DNA of 64,000 bases from Pseudomonas fortuita. Its GTDB lineage: Bacteria > Pseudomonadota > Gammaproteobacteria > Pseudomonadales > Pseudomonadaceae. Under the pieces are notes generated by a model, which saw only the letters and a list, made by a program, of their open reading frames with translations, did no database searches and had not been told where the DNA came from. Location: positions 248,001 through 312,000 of the forward strand of contig NZ_CP114035.2 of the NCBI RefSeq assembly GCF_026898135.2. The letters are read 5' to 3'. Both the position numbers and the translations under genes were made by a program. Each line of letters opens with the position of its first letter. Within the stretch, counting starts at the first letter, position 1. Shown in pieces: positions 1 to 7,139 of this stretch.

Positions 1-163
1 CGGCATCGGCTACTACACCTGGGAGTCCTACACCTTGCAAAACTACCCGGACATCATCGTCGGCATGCTGCTGATCGGCGTGCTGGGCATGGGTAGCAGT
101 GCCCTGGTCAAGCGCATCGGCGAGCTGGCCACGCCCTGGTACCGCACGCGGAGGGCCGGGTGA
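1..163 (+). CDS. ABC transporter permease, C-terminal fragment (nitrate/sulfonate/taurine type)
   Basis: An open frame runs in from the left edge and ends at the TGA at 161-163. The 53 visible residues hold one hydrophobic segment (IIVGMLLIGVLGMG) followed by a basic tail ending in YRTRRAG. This is how the C-terminus of BPD_transp_1 permeases of the TauC/SsuC type looks: a last membrane helix, then a short cytoplasmic tail. The stop overlaps the start of the ATPase gene by one base (TGATG), so the two are translationally coupled. The substrate cannot be read from this fragment. In P. putida a similar transporter lies beside the asf arylsulfonate genes, so a sulfur substrate is plausible, but that is inference from memory of gene order. 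Confidence 0.8.
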   Translation, partial: GIGYYTWESYTLQNYPDIIVGMLLIGVLGMGSSALVKRIGELATPWYRTRRAG

Positions 164-1014
164 TGAACAGCTTTCAACTTGCGCCAGGGCGTATCGAAGG
201 GCATGGCCTGTCGATACGCCTGGGGCACGGCAGCGACGCGTTCGAGGCCGTGCAGCGCTTGGACTTTGCCGTAGAGCCTGGCGAGTTTGTCTGCATCCTC
301 GGCCCCTCTGGTTGTGGCAAGTCGACGTTGCTCGGCGCCTTGGCCGGGCACCTGGTGCCCAGCAGCGGCCAGTTGAAGGTGGACGGCCAGCCCGTTTCCG
401 GTCCGTCGCCGCAGCGTGGCATGGTATTCCAGCATCACACCTTGCTGCCTTGGCGAAGCGTGCTCGACAACGTGGCCTTCGGCCTGAAGATGCAGGGCCT
501 GGGCCGGGCCGAACGTCACCGGCAAGCACGCGAAATGTTGCAACTGGTAGGGCTGGCCGACTTTGCCGGGCGCTGGCCCAGCCAGCTGTCAGGCGGTATG
601 CAGCAACGGGCCGAAATTGCCCGGGTGCTGATCAACCGCCCGGGGCTATTGCTGATGGATGAACCCTTCGGCGCCCTGGATGCGCAAACCCGTGCACGCA
701 TGCAGGAGCTGTTGCTGGATATCTGGGCAAGCATCCGTACCACCGTGGTGTTCGTCACCCACGATATCGACGAAGCGCTGTTCCTGGCCGACCGTATTCT
801 GGTGATGAGCCCGCGCCCCGGTCGCTTTATCGAAGACATGCGCCTGGACTTTGCGCGGCCACGCCGCACCCGCCTGCTGACCACCCCTGAATTCACCCAC
901 CTCAAGCGTCACTGCCTGGCGTTGCTGCGCCACGAGGAAGGCCGCGAACTGCCGCGCCTGACCCCGTTGGGCCTGCCGGCCACCGACCACCCACCGCTAC
1001 GGATCGCGCTATGA
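163..1014 (+). CDS. ABC transporter ATPase, nitrate/sulfonate/taurine family
   Basis: Protein of 283 aa and cytoplasmic energy-coupling subunit of the importer whose permease ends just upstream. All nucleotide-binding motifs are intact: Walker A GPSGCGKST (about residues 47-55), signature LSGGMQQR (142-149), Walker [13 protein letters not shown] (162-173) and the switch His in VFVTHD (about 200). The LLPW segment after the Q-loop and the DEPFGALD form are typical of the SsuB/TauB/NrtC group. I chose ATG 163, which overlaps the permease stop, over the GTG at 160. The gene overlaps the following HEAT-repeat gene by four bases (ATGA). The tail beyond about residue 240 is family-specific and not diagnostic. 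The substrate is unknown; an aryl or alkyl sulfonate is most likely given the neighbourhood. Confidence 0.93.
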   Translation: MNSFQLAPGRIEGHGLSIRLGHGSDAFEAVQRLDFAVEPGEFVCILGPSGCGKSTLLGALAGHLVPSSGQLKVDGQPVSGPSPQRGMVFQHHTLLPWRSVLDNVAFGLKMQGLGRAERHRQAREMLQLVGLADFAGRWPSQLSGGMQQRAEIARVLINRPGLLLMDEPFGALDAQTRARMQELLLDIWASIRTTVVFVTHDIDEALFLADRILVMSPRPGRFIEDMRLDFARPRRTRLLTTPEFTHLKRHCLALLRHEEGRELPRLTPLGLPATDHPPLRIAL

Positions 1015-1976
1015 CTGACCGAACGACCGACAACCCCGACATCCTTGCCCTGTTGCCTCGCCTTGATGCCACCGACGCTGGCGTGCGCCGCATCGCCCTG
1101 ATCGAGCTGGCCGACCTGGAAGACCCGGATGGCTTGCCTTGGCTCACCGATGCCCTGCTGGTGGACGCCGCCGACGAGGTGCGTGCCGAGGCCGCGCGCC
1201 TGCTTGAGGCCTGGGAAGAACCCGAAGTTGTGCAAGCCCTGTGCGCTGCGCTGGCCGATGTCGCCGAGCCGGTACGGCTGGCAGCAGCGCAGAGCCTCAG
1301 CGAACTCAAGAGCCTTGAAGCCGGTCAGCTGATCCTGCCTTGGGTCAAGCACGCCGATGCCTTCGTCCGCGCCAGTGCCTTGCGAGCCTTGCGCGAGCTG
1401 CGCCTGGAGGATGCTGCCGAACCAGCGCTGCTGGCGCTGGCCGATGACGATGCGGCCGTGCGGCGTGAGGCAGTGGGCATTCTTGGCTGGCTCAAGCACC
1501 AGCCGGCGTTGCTGGCGCTGGCAGGGCTCGCCCAGGCCGAGCCGGACACCGAGGTGCGCCGTGCGGCCATCGGCGCGCTGGGCCTTGCCCGGGACAACTC
1601 GGTGTTGCCTGCGCTGGTGACGGCATTGGCTGACCAGGCCTGGCAAGTGCGCGAGGAAGCCGCCACCACGTTAGGCAAAGTCGGTCAGGACCAAGCAGGC
1701 CCGGCGCTGGTGGATGCCCTTGCCGACGACTTCTGGCAGGTCCGCCTGCGGGCAGCGCGCTCACTGGGTCGGCTGCGCTATGCCGCTGCACTGGACGCGC
1801 TTGGCTTATTGCTGGGCCATGGCATTGCCAACTTGCGCAAGGAGGCAGCGCTGGCGCTGGGCGAGCTGGGCCAGGCGCGTGCCTTGCCGGTGCTGCAGGC
1901 CGCCGAGGCTGACAGCGACCCCGAGGTGCGCAAGGCTGTACGGATTGCCCTGGCGCAATTGCGCGGGGCTGCCTGA
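1011..1976 (+). CDS. HEAT-repeat (PBS-lyase-like) protein in the transporter operon
   Basis: Protein of 321 aa built almost wholly of about ten helical repeats of roughly 31 residues. Recurring signatures are D..VR..A...L (DEVRAEAARLL, AAVRREAVGIL, WQVREEAATTL, WQVRLRAARSL, PEVRKAVRIAL). There is no signal peptide and no membrane segment, so it is cytoplasmic. Such HEAT scaffolds bind other proteins; in phycobilin lyases and the IbpA/NifX world they act as maturation or assembly helpers. No catalytic residues stand out. It starts four bases inside the ATPase gene and its stop overlaps the DUF971 gene by one base. It is therefore locked into the transporter operon and is presumably needed with it. 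Possible roles are assembly of an iron-sulfur or flavin enzyme encoded upstream of the window; this is inference. Confidence 0.9.
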   Translation: MTDRTTDNPDILALLPRLDATDAGVRRIALIELADLEDPDGLPWLTDALLVDAADEVRAEAARLLEAWEEPEVVQALCAALADVAEPVRLAAAQSLSELKSLEAGQLILPWVKHADAFVRASALRALRELRLEDAAEPALLALADDDAAVRREAVGILGWLKHQPALLALAGLAQAEPDTEVRRAAIGALGLARDNSVLPALVTALADQAWQVREEAATTLGKVGQDQAGPALVDALADDFWQVRLRAARSLGRLRYAAALDALGLLLGHGIANLRKEAALALGELGQARALPVLQAAEADSDPEVRKAVRIALAQLRGAA

Positions 1977-2263
1977 TGAACGCCCCGCAAGCCATTCGCA
2001 ACTTGCGCGGGCCAGGGCAGCTGCTGCTGCAATGGGAAGACGGCGAGCACAGCCTCAGCCATACCCGTTTGCGCGGTGCTTGCCCTTGCTCACAATGCCG
2101 TGCGGCGCGGCTGGCGGGGGGGATCAGCCTGGTGCGCGACGATGTGCGGGTGGAGCGGATTACCTCGCAGGGATATGGCGTGCAGCTGGTGTTCAGCGAT
2201 GGGCATGAGCGCGGGATCTACCCTTGGGCTTACTTGCGTGACCTAGTCAGCAAGGGAGGCTGA
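1976..2263 (+). CDS. DUF971 protein (gamma-butyrobetaine hydroxylase-like N-terminal domain)
   Basis: Protein of 95 aa forming a single DUF971 domain, the small beta-rich module also found at the N-terminus of gamma-butyrobetaine dioxygenase. Visible hallmarks are W.DG.....H..LR..CPCSQCR near residues 21-40 and the terminal G.....Y.W.YLR. The two cysteines in CPCSQC (CxxC) could bind metal, as the N-terminal domain of human GBBH binds zinc. No oxygenase domain follows, so it is a stand-alone version. DUF971 proteins elsewhere sit beside iron-sulfur cluster carriers (Mrp/ApbC), which suggests a metal or cluster-handling role. It is the last gene of the overlapping operon. The role in desulfonation is not established. 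Confidence 0.88.
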   Translation: MNAPQAIRNLRGPGQLLLQWEDGEHSLSHTRLRGACPCSQCRAARLAGGISLVRDDVRVERITSQGYGVQLVFSDGHERGIYPWAYLRDLVSKGG

Positions 2264-2329
2264 TCCCTCAGGCTACCGCATCCCCTATAGGAGCAGCCTT
2301 GTATCTGCCCTGAAATTGTCGCCGGTCAT

Positions 2330-3193
2330 TCACAATGCAATCAGCTCCGGCCGCAGCCCTTCCACCCGTCGCCCCGGCGGTGGCAGGTAACCGCCATCCC
2401 CGGTGATCTGGTGCAACACCTTCTCGCGCAGCCCATGCAGTGCCACACCCGTACGTAACCGCGGGTGTGGCAGGTCTATCTCGACCACCGATTTGATCCT
2501 GCCCGGGCGTGGCTCCAGCACCACAACCCGATCAGCCAGGTATGTTGCCTCCTCGGCATCGTGGGTCACCAGCAAAGTTGTGATACCTGCTCGTTCGCGA
2601 ATGGCCAGCAGCTCGTCTTGCAGTTGCTGGCGGGTCAGAGCATCCAGGGCGCCGAACGGCTCGTCGAGCAGCAGGATACGCGGGCTGGCCACAAGGCCAC
2701 GGGCGATCGCCACGCGCTGCGCCATGCCGCCCGATAGCTGGTGTGGATAGGCCGACTCGAAGCCGACCAGTCCCACCAGTTGCACGAATTCATGCACCCG
2801 CCTGGCGCGTTCACCCTGGCTGAGCGACTCGTTGACCAGCCCCAAGGCAATGTTCTGTTCCACGTTCAACCACGGGAACAGCCGGTGCTCCTGGAACACG
2901 ATGCCGCGTTCGCCACCAATGCCGCTGACCGCTTGGCCGTCGACACGGATGCTGCCGCTGTATTCGGTATCAAGCCCCACCAGCAAGCGCAGCAAGGTGG
3001 ATTTGCCACAACCGGATGCGCCGACGATGGCAATGAACTCACCTTCGTTGATCGACAGGTTGAAGTTGCGGATAGCTTCGAACGGCTGGCCGTCCACGCT
3101 GAACACCTTGCCGACCCCCTCGAAGCTGACCAGAGGCGGGGTGCTGTTGGGCTGGTTGGCCGCCTGCAGGTGGGCCGTGTTGAATGCGTTCAT
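2330..3193 (-). CDS. atsC: Sulfate-ester ABC transporter ATPase
   Basis: Protein of 287 aa with Walker A GASGCGKST (about 58-66), signature LSGGM (153-157), Walker [13 protein letters not shown] (173-184) and an LLVTHDAEE H-loop. It belongs to the SsuB/TauB group. The start ATG at 3193 overlaps the permease stop by four bases (ATGA), so longer upstream readings are rejected. It pairs with the fused permease upstream and, on the other strand, with the binding protein AtsR. Together with atsK, sftR, sftP and astA this matches the ats/sft locus described for P. putida S-313, which imports sulfate esters under sulfate limitation. The B/C lettering of permease and ATPase follows my memory of that work and may be swapped. 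Confidence 0.87.
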   Translation of the reverse strand: MNAFNTAHLQAANQPNSTPPLVSFEGVGKVFSVDGQPFEAIRNFNLSINEGEFIAIVGASGCGKSTLLRLLVGLDTEYSGSIRVDGQAVSGIGGERGIVFQEHRLFPWLNVEQNIALGLVNESLSQGERARRVHEFVQLVGLVGFESAYPHQLSGGMAQRVAIARGLVASPRILLLDEPFGALDALTRQQLQDELLAIRERAGITTLLVTHDAEEATYLADRVVVLEPRPGRIKSVVEIDLPHPRLRTGVALHGLREKVLHQITGDGGYLPPPGRRVEGLRPELIAL

Positions 3194-4794
3194 GCGGTTC
3201 TCCAGCGCGTAGCGCGCGATTCGAGGCGTTGTCCAAGGGTGCCGAGCAGGGCGCCGACCAGGCCGATCAGGACCATGGCAGCCATCACCTGGTCCATGCG
3301 GAACAGTTGCTGGGCACCGATCATCAGGCTGGCGATGCCGCCGTCCGACGGCATGAAGTATTCCGCGCCGATGGTGCCCAGCCAGGCGTAGATCAGCGAC
3401 AGGCGCAGGCCGGCGAAAATCGCCGGTGCCGCGCCGGGCAGCACCAGCAGGCGCAGGCGCTGCCACAGGTTCAGGCGCAGGGTGCGGGCCGCTTCGCCCA
3501 GCTGTGGCGACAGGCTGGCGATACCGCGCTGGGTAGCGATCAGCAGCGGGAAGAAGGCGGCCAGGCCAACGAACACAAGCTTGGCCCCTTCACCCAGCCC
3601 GAACCACGCAGTGAGCAAAGGCACCCAAGCAAACAGCGCTACCTGGCGCAAGGCCGACAGGCTCGGCCCGAAGAGGCGTTCGGCTGTGCTGGAGGGCCCC
3701 AGCAGCAATCCGGCCAGCAAGCCCGCGGCGCCGCCCAGCAACAGGCCGCTCAGGGTGCGTTGCAGGCTCAGCAACAAGGCTTGCGGCAGCGACCCATCGG
3801 CCAGGCCGACGAGCAGCGTGCGCACTACCTCCAATGGCGAGGTGAGGATGTTCGGGTCAACCCAGCCGAAGCTGTTGCTGGCCTGCCATAGCACCAATAT
3901 CCCCAGTGGCAGCAGCAGGCTTTGCCAGCCGCGCGGCAGAGGCCCGCGCTGCTGCTCGCCAGTGGCCGGTTGCGGCCAATACAGCAGGCGCTTTTCCAGC
4001 GCTGAGAAGCTGCGCTCCAGCGCGGCGCCGACCAGGCCGATCACCAGGATGCACAGCATCACCAGGTCGAGCATGAACAGCTGTCGCCCCCAAACCATGA
4101 GGTACCCGATCCCTTCGCTGGAGGCCAGCAACTCGACCGCCAACAGCGATGTCCAGCCAGTAGCCAGGGCCAGGCGCACGCCCGTGAGGAAGGCGGGCAG
4201 GGCAGCTGGCAGCAACAGGCGCAGGAACAGCAGGTGCTTTGGCAGGCGCAGAGCCGCAGCGGCCTCGCGCAGTTTTGGCTGGGCATCGCGTACACCCACC
4301 AGCGTGTGCAAGGTCACGGGGACCACCACGGCTTTTACCAGCACCACCAGCTTGAGCAGCTCGCCGATGCCGAAGAACAACATGAACAACGGAATCCAGG
4401 CCAGGGTGGGGACCTGGGCAAGCGCCACGAACGTCGGCAGTACCAGCGTCTGCGCCCGGCGCGAAGCACCCAGCCATACCCCCAGCAGCAGGCCGCTGGC
4501 AATGCCCGCCGCCAACCCCCAGAACAGCCGTTGCAGGCTTATCCACAGGTGCCCCCACAGCTCGCCGGAGCCAAACTCCAGTGCGCTTTGCCACACCAGT
4601 GCCGGTGCCGGCAGGATCTGCTCGCTCATCCAGTGCTGGCGGCTCGCCACCCCCCAAAGCAGTGCAATCATCACAGGCAACAACCAGGGAAGAACCCGTT
4701 TCCCAGAGCGTATGCGATCCCTGTGGGAGCGGCCTTGCGCCGCGAATGGGTCGCGTAGCGGCCCCCCCCGATTCCTGCTCAGCACTCCATTCAT
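3190..4794 (-). CDS. atsB: Sulfate-ester ABC transporter, tandem-duplicated permease
   Basis: Inner-membrane protein of up to 534 aa, twice the length of a normal SsuC/TauC permease. It holds two complete BPD_transp_1 domains in one chain. Each has its own EAA loop: EAAAALRLPKHLLFLRLLLP in the first half and EAARTLRLNLWQRLRLLVLP in the second. A single chain can thus supply both membrane halves of the importer. The start is uncertain. ATG 4794 has a GAGAG seven bases upstream, but codons after it read through a REP palindrome and an eight-G run, giving an arginine-rich 30-residue leader before the first helix (VLPWLLPVMIALLWG). A later start is possible. The gene overlaps atsC and is divergent from atsR. 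Confidence 0.87.
   Translation of the reverse strand: MNGVLSRNRGGPLRDPFAAQGRSHRDRIRSGKRVLPWLLPVMIALLWGVASRQHWMSEQILPAPALVWQSALEFGSGELWGHLWISLQRLFWGLAAGIASGLLLGVWLGASRRAQTLVLPTFVALAQVPTLAWIPLFMLFFGIGELLKLVVLVKAVVVPVTLHTLVGVRDAQPKLREAAAALRLPKHLLFLRLLLPAALPAFLTGVRLALATGWTSLLAVELLASSEGIGYLMVWGRQLFMLDLVMLCILVIGLVGAALERSFSALEKRLLYWPQPATGEQQRGPLPRGWQSLLLPLGILVLWQASNSFGWVDPNILTSPLEVVRTLLVGLADGSLPQALLLSLQRTLSGLLLGGAAGLLAGLLLGPSSTAERLFGPSLSALRQVALFAWVPLLTAWFGLGEGAKLVFVGLAAFFPLLIATQRGIASLSPQLGEAARTLRLNLWQRLRLLVLPGAAPAIFAGLRLSLIYAWLGTIGAEYFMPSDGGIASLMIGAQQLFRMDQVMAAMVLIGLVGALLGTLGQRLESRATRWRTA
4721..4765. repeat. REP palindrome inside the 5' end of atsB
   Basis: Sequence of the common P. putida REP type (TGTGGGAGCGGCCTTGC, GCGAATGGG, then a degenerate GCGTAGCGGCCC hairpin). 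It lies within the first 30 codons of atsB as read from ATG 4794 and abuts the run of eight C (4762-4769). REPs normally lie between genes, so its place here bears directly on where atsB really starts. Confidence 0.85.
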
Positions 4795-5091
4795 CGGCCA
4801 TCTCTCGAAGCGTTGTTAGGTTATTCACTTATGGAATTAAAAAAACAATAAAGTGATCTTCAAGAGATAAGAGCATGCGTTCCCTGCATACGGAAGCCCT
4901 CTTGCGTTGCGTTTTCCTCATATTTTCCATGCGTTTTCCGCAAGCTCCCCGCAGCCCCGCATGTCGCCTGATTTATGCCTTCCAGTTACTGAAAGATGAA
5001 GTTTTGATCTTTGTAGGTTCTAACCAGACCTGCCTAGCTTCTGGCCAAAGCGCCGGCCATCGCCGGTGGCAGCCTGCCAAGGAGCCTTGCC
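4795..5091. promoter_or_regulatory. Divergent atsB/atsR control region
   Basis: This 297-base gap separates the divergent atsBC and atsRK units. Next to atsB lies an AT-rich block (about 4818-4870). Further on, GCGTTTTCC occurs twice (4909-4917 and 4931-4939), 22 bases or about two helical turns apart, with a related GCGTTCCC at 4877. Such phased repeats suit a LysR-type activator (CysB or SftR). AAGGAG just before the ATG at 5092 is the atsR ribosome site. I could not assign a convincing -35/-10 pair by eye. Confidence 0.55.
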
Positions 5092-6129
5092 ATGAAAACC
5101 CCGTTGCGCCACCTGATTACCGCCCTTGGGCTGGCTTTCACCCTCGGTGCCCACGCGGCTGAACCCGCCAAGCCAGAAAGCATTCGCATCGCCGTGCCCG
5201 ACCTCAGTGCCGGCAGCAAGCCCAGCGCCGGTGGCGTGGTCGATGTGCTGCGTGACCAGCAGCTACTGGAGAAGGCATTTGCCAAGGACGGCATCCGCAT
5301 CGACTGGCACTTCTTCAAGGGCGCCGGGCCCGTGGTGAACGAGGCGTTGGCAAACGGCCAGGCTGACTTCGCCTATCTGGGCGATCTGGCCGCGATCGTC
5401 GGCAAGGCCAATGGCCTGGACACCCGCGTGCTGTCGGCTGGCGTGCGTGGGGTCAAGAGCTACCTGGGCGTGGTGCCCGGCTCTGGCATCAAGACCCTGC
5501 AAGACCTCAAGGGCAAGCGCGTGGCGGTGTTCCGCGGCACAGCCAACCAGCTGTCGTTCGCCAGCGCCCTGGCCAGCCAGGGGCTTTCCGAGCGTGAGCT
5601 GAAAGTGATCAACCTGGATTTAAACGCCGCCAATGCTGCGCTGGCCGCCAAACAGATCGACGCCACCTGGGGTTTGTCGAACCTGCTGTCTTTGCGAGAG
5701 CGCGGGCTGGTCGAGCTCCCGGTCAATTCGCGTGACCTGGAAGGGGCCGGCAGCACTCAGGCGGTGCTGCTGGGCACCGGCGATTTCATCCGTAAATACC
5801 CCGAGCTGGTCCAGCGCCTGATCAATGCCCAGCAGCAAGCCAGTGCCTGGCTGCGCGATGAACACAACCGCCAGGCCTATATCGATCTGGTGGCCAGCAA
5901 CGCCAACTGGCCGCGCAACATCCTCAGCGATGACCTGGCCAAGGAAGACCTTGCCCATTACTTCGATCCACGCCTGGACGCTGACTTCGTAGGCCAGCTG
6001 CAGCAGGGCGTAGACCTGGCCGCCAAGGAGCGCCTGATCCGCCGTGGCTTCCAGGTAGCCGACTGGGTCGAGCCACGCTTCCTCGATGCGGCGCTGCAAC
6101 AGGAACAGCCCGTGCAGGCCGCCCGTTGA
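5092..6129 (+). CDS. atsR: Periplasmic sulfate-ester binding protein
   Basis: Protein of 345 aa of the SsuA/TauA/NMT1 solute-binding family. A Sec signal peptide is clear: MKTPLRH, a hydrophobic core, and cleavage after GAHA, leaving a mature start of AEPAKPESIRIA. The body shows the family pattern, including a GGVVDVLRDQQLLEKAF segment, GQADFAYLGDLAAIVGKA (substrate cleft) and LKGKRVAVFRGTANQ. AAGGAG precedes the ATG. The gene is followed after 40 bases by atsK and is divergent from atsBC, giving the full importer in two arms. The role as sulfate-ester receptor follows from the pairing with the AtsK alkylsulfatase. The exact ligand range cannot be read from sequence. Confidence 0.88.
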   Translation: MKTPLRHLITALGLAFTLGAHAAEPAKPESIRIAVPDLSAGSKPSAGGVVDVLRDQQLLEKAFAKDGIRIDWHFFKGAGPVVNEALANGQADFAYLGDLAAIVGKANGLDTRVLSAGVRGVKSYLGVVPGSGIKTLQDLKGKRVAVFRGTANQLSFASALASQGLSERELKVINLDLNAANAALAAKQIDATWGLSNLLSLRERGLVELPVNSRDLEGAGSTQAVLLGTGDFIRKYPELVQRLINAQQQASAWLRDEHNRQAYIDLVASNANWPRNILSDDLAKEDLAHYFDPRLDADFVGQLQQGVDLAAKERLIRRGFQVADWVEPRFLDAALQQEQPVQAAR

Positions 6130-6169
6130 ACCTTCAAAAAACCCGACAATGACCGCAAGGACCATGACC

Positions 6170-7075
6170 ATGAGCAATGCCGCCCTGGCCACCGCGCCAC
6201 AAGCCCTTGAACTCGACATTCACCCGGTTGCCGGCCGTATCGGCGCGGAAATTCGCGGGGTCAGGCTGTCCGCCGACCTCGATGCCGCCACCATCGAGGC
6301 CATCCAGGCTGCACTGGTGCAGCACAAGGTGATCTTCTTCCGTGATCAGACCCACCTGGATGACCAAAGCCAGGAAGGCTTTGCCAAACGGCTTGGCGAG
6401 CCGGTAGCCCACCCCACCGTGCCGGTGGTGGATGGCACCAGCTACCTGCTGCAACTCGATGGCGCCGAAGGCCAGCGGGCCAACTCCTGGCACACCGACG
6501 TGACGTTCGTCGACGCCTACCCCAAGGCTTCGATCCTGCGTAGCGTGGTAGCGCCGGCTTCGGGTGGCGATACCGTTTGGGCCAACACGGCTGCGGCTTA
6601 TCAGGAGCTGCCCGAGCCGCTGCGCGAACTGGCCGACAAGCTGTGGGCGGTGCACAGCAACGAATACGACTACGCCAGCATCAAGCCCGACGTGGACCCG
6701 GCCAAGCTGGAGCGCTACCGCAAGGTGTTCACCTCCACGGTGTACGAAACCGAACACCCGGTGGTGCGCGTACACCCGATCAGCGGAGAGCGGGCGCTGC
6801 AACTGGGGCATTTCGTGAAACGCATCAAAGGCTATTCGCTGGCGGATTCGCAGCACCTGTTTGCTGTGCTGCAAGGGCATGTGACGCGCCTGGAGAACAC
6901 TGTGCGCTGGCGCTGGCAGGCGGGGGATGTGGCGATCTGGGATAACCGCGCGACGCAGCATTATGCGGTGGATGACTACGGGACCCAGCCACGGGTGGTA
7001 CGGCGTGTGACCTTGGCGGGAGAGGTGCCGGTGGGCGTGGATGGCCAATTGAGCCGGACTACCCGCAAGGGCTGA
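6170..7075 (+). CDS. atsK: Alkylsulfatase, 2-oxoglutarate/Fe(II)-dependent sulfate ester dioxygenase
   Basis: Protein of 301 aa, close in length and sequence to the structurally known AtsK of P. putida S-313. It hydroxylates the carbon bearing the sulfate ester of alkyl sulfates using O2 and 2-oxoglutarate, releasing aldehyde and inorganic sulfate. The iron facial triad is present: H108 and D110 in WHTDVTF and H264 in ATQHYA; R275 is the 2-oxoglutarate anchor. With ATG 6170 these numbers fall exactly where they do in AtsK. AAGG lies nine bases upstream. ATGs at 6149 and 6164 are less well spaced. It is cytoplasmic, cotranscribed with atsR, and expected to be induced in sulfate starvation. Confidence 0.93.
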   Translation: MSNAALATAPQALELDIHPVAGRIGAEIRGVRLSADLDAATIEAIQAALVQHKVIFFRDQTHLDDQSQEGFAKRLGEPVAHPTVPVVDGTSYLLQLDGAEGQRANSWHTDVTFVDAYPKASILRSVVAPASGGDTVWANTAAAYQELPEPLRELADKLWAVHSNEYDYASIKPDVDPAKLERYRKVFTSTVYETEHPVVRVHPISGERALQLGHFVKRIKGYSLADSQHLFAVLQGHVTRLENTVRWRWQAGDVAIWDNRATQHYAVDDYGTQPRVVRRVTLAGEVPVGVDGQLSRTTRKG

Positions 7076-7093
7076 GCCCAGTAGAGAACCCTG

Positions 7094-7122
7094 TGTAGGA
7101 GCAGCACAAGGCTGCTCCTACA
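7094..7122. terminator. Hairpin between convergent atsK and sftR
   Basis: A perfect 12-bp stem (TGTAGGAGCAGC / GCTGCTCCTACA) with a five-base loop. It is a REP core sequence placed between two convergent 3' ends, so it probably ends or stabilises both transcripts. There is no long T-run, so true intrinsic termination is uncertain. Confidence 0.6.
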
Positions 7123-7139
7123 TCTGGCTTCGCACGCCT

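Noticed and set aside
3857-4828. Minus-strand frame starting GTG 4828 as an alternative atsB
   Set aside because: Its first 20 residues look plausible, but past the G8 run it lacks any permease pattern; the other frame holds both membrane domains. Kept only as a slippage hypothesis.
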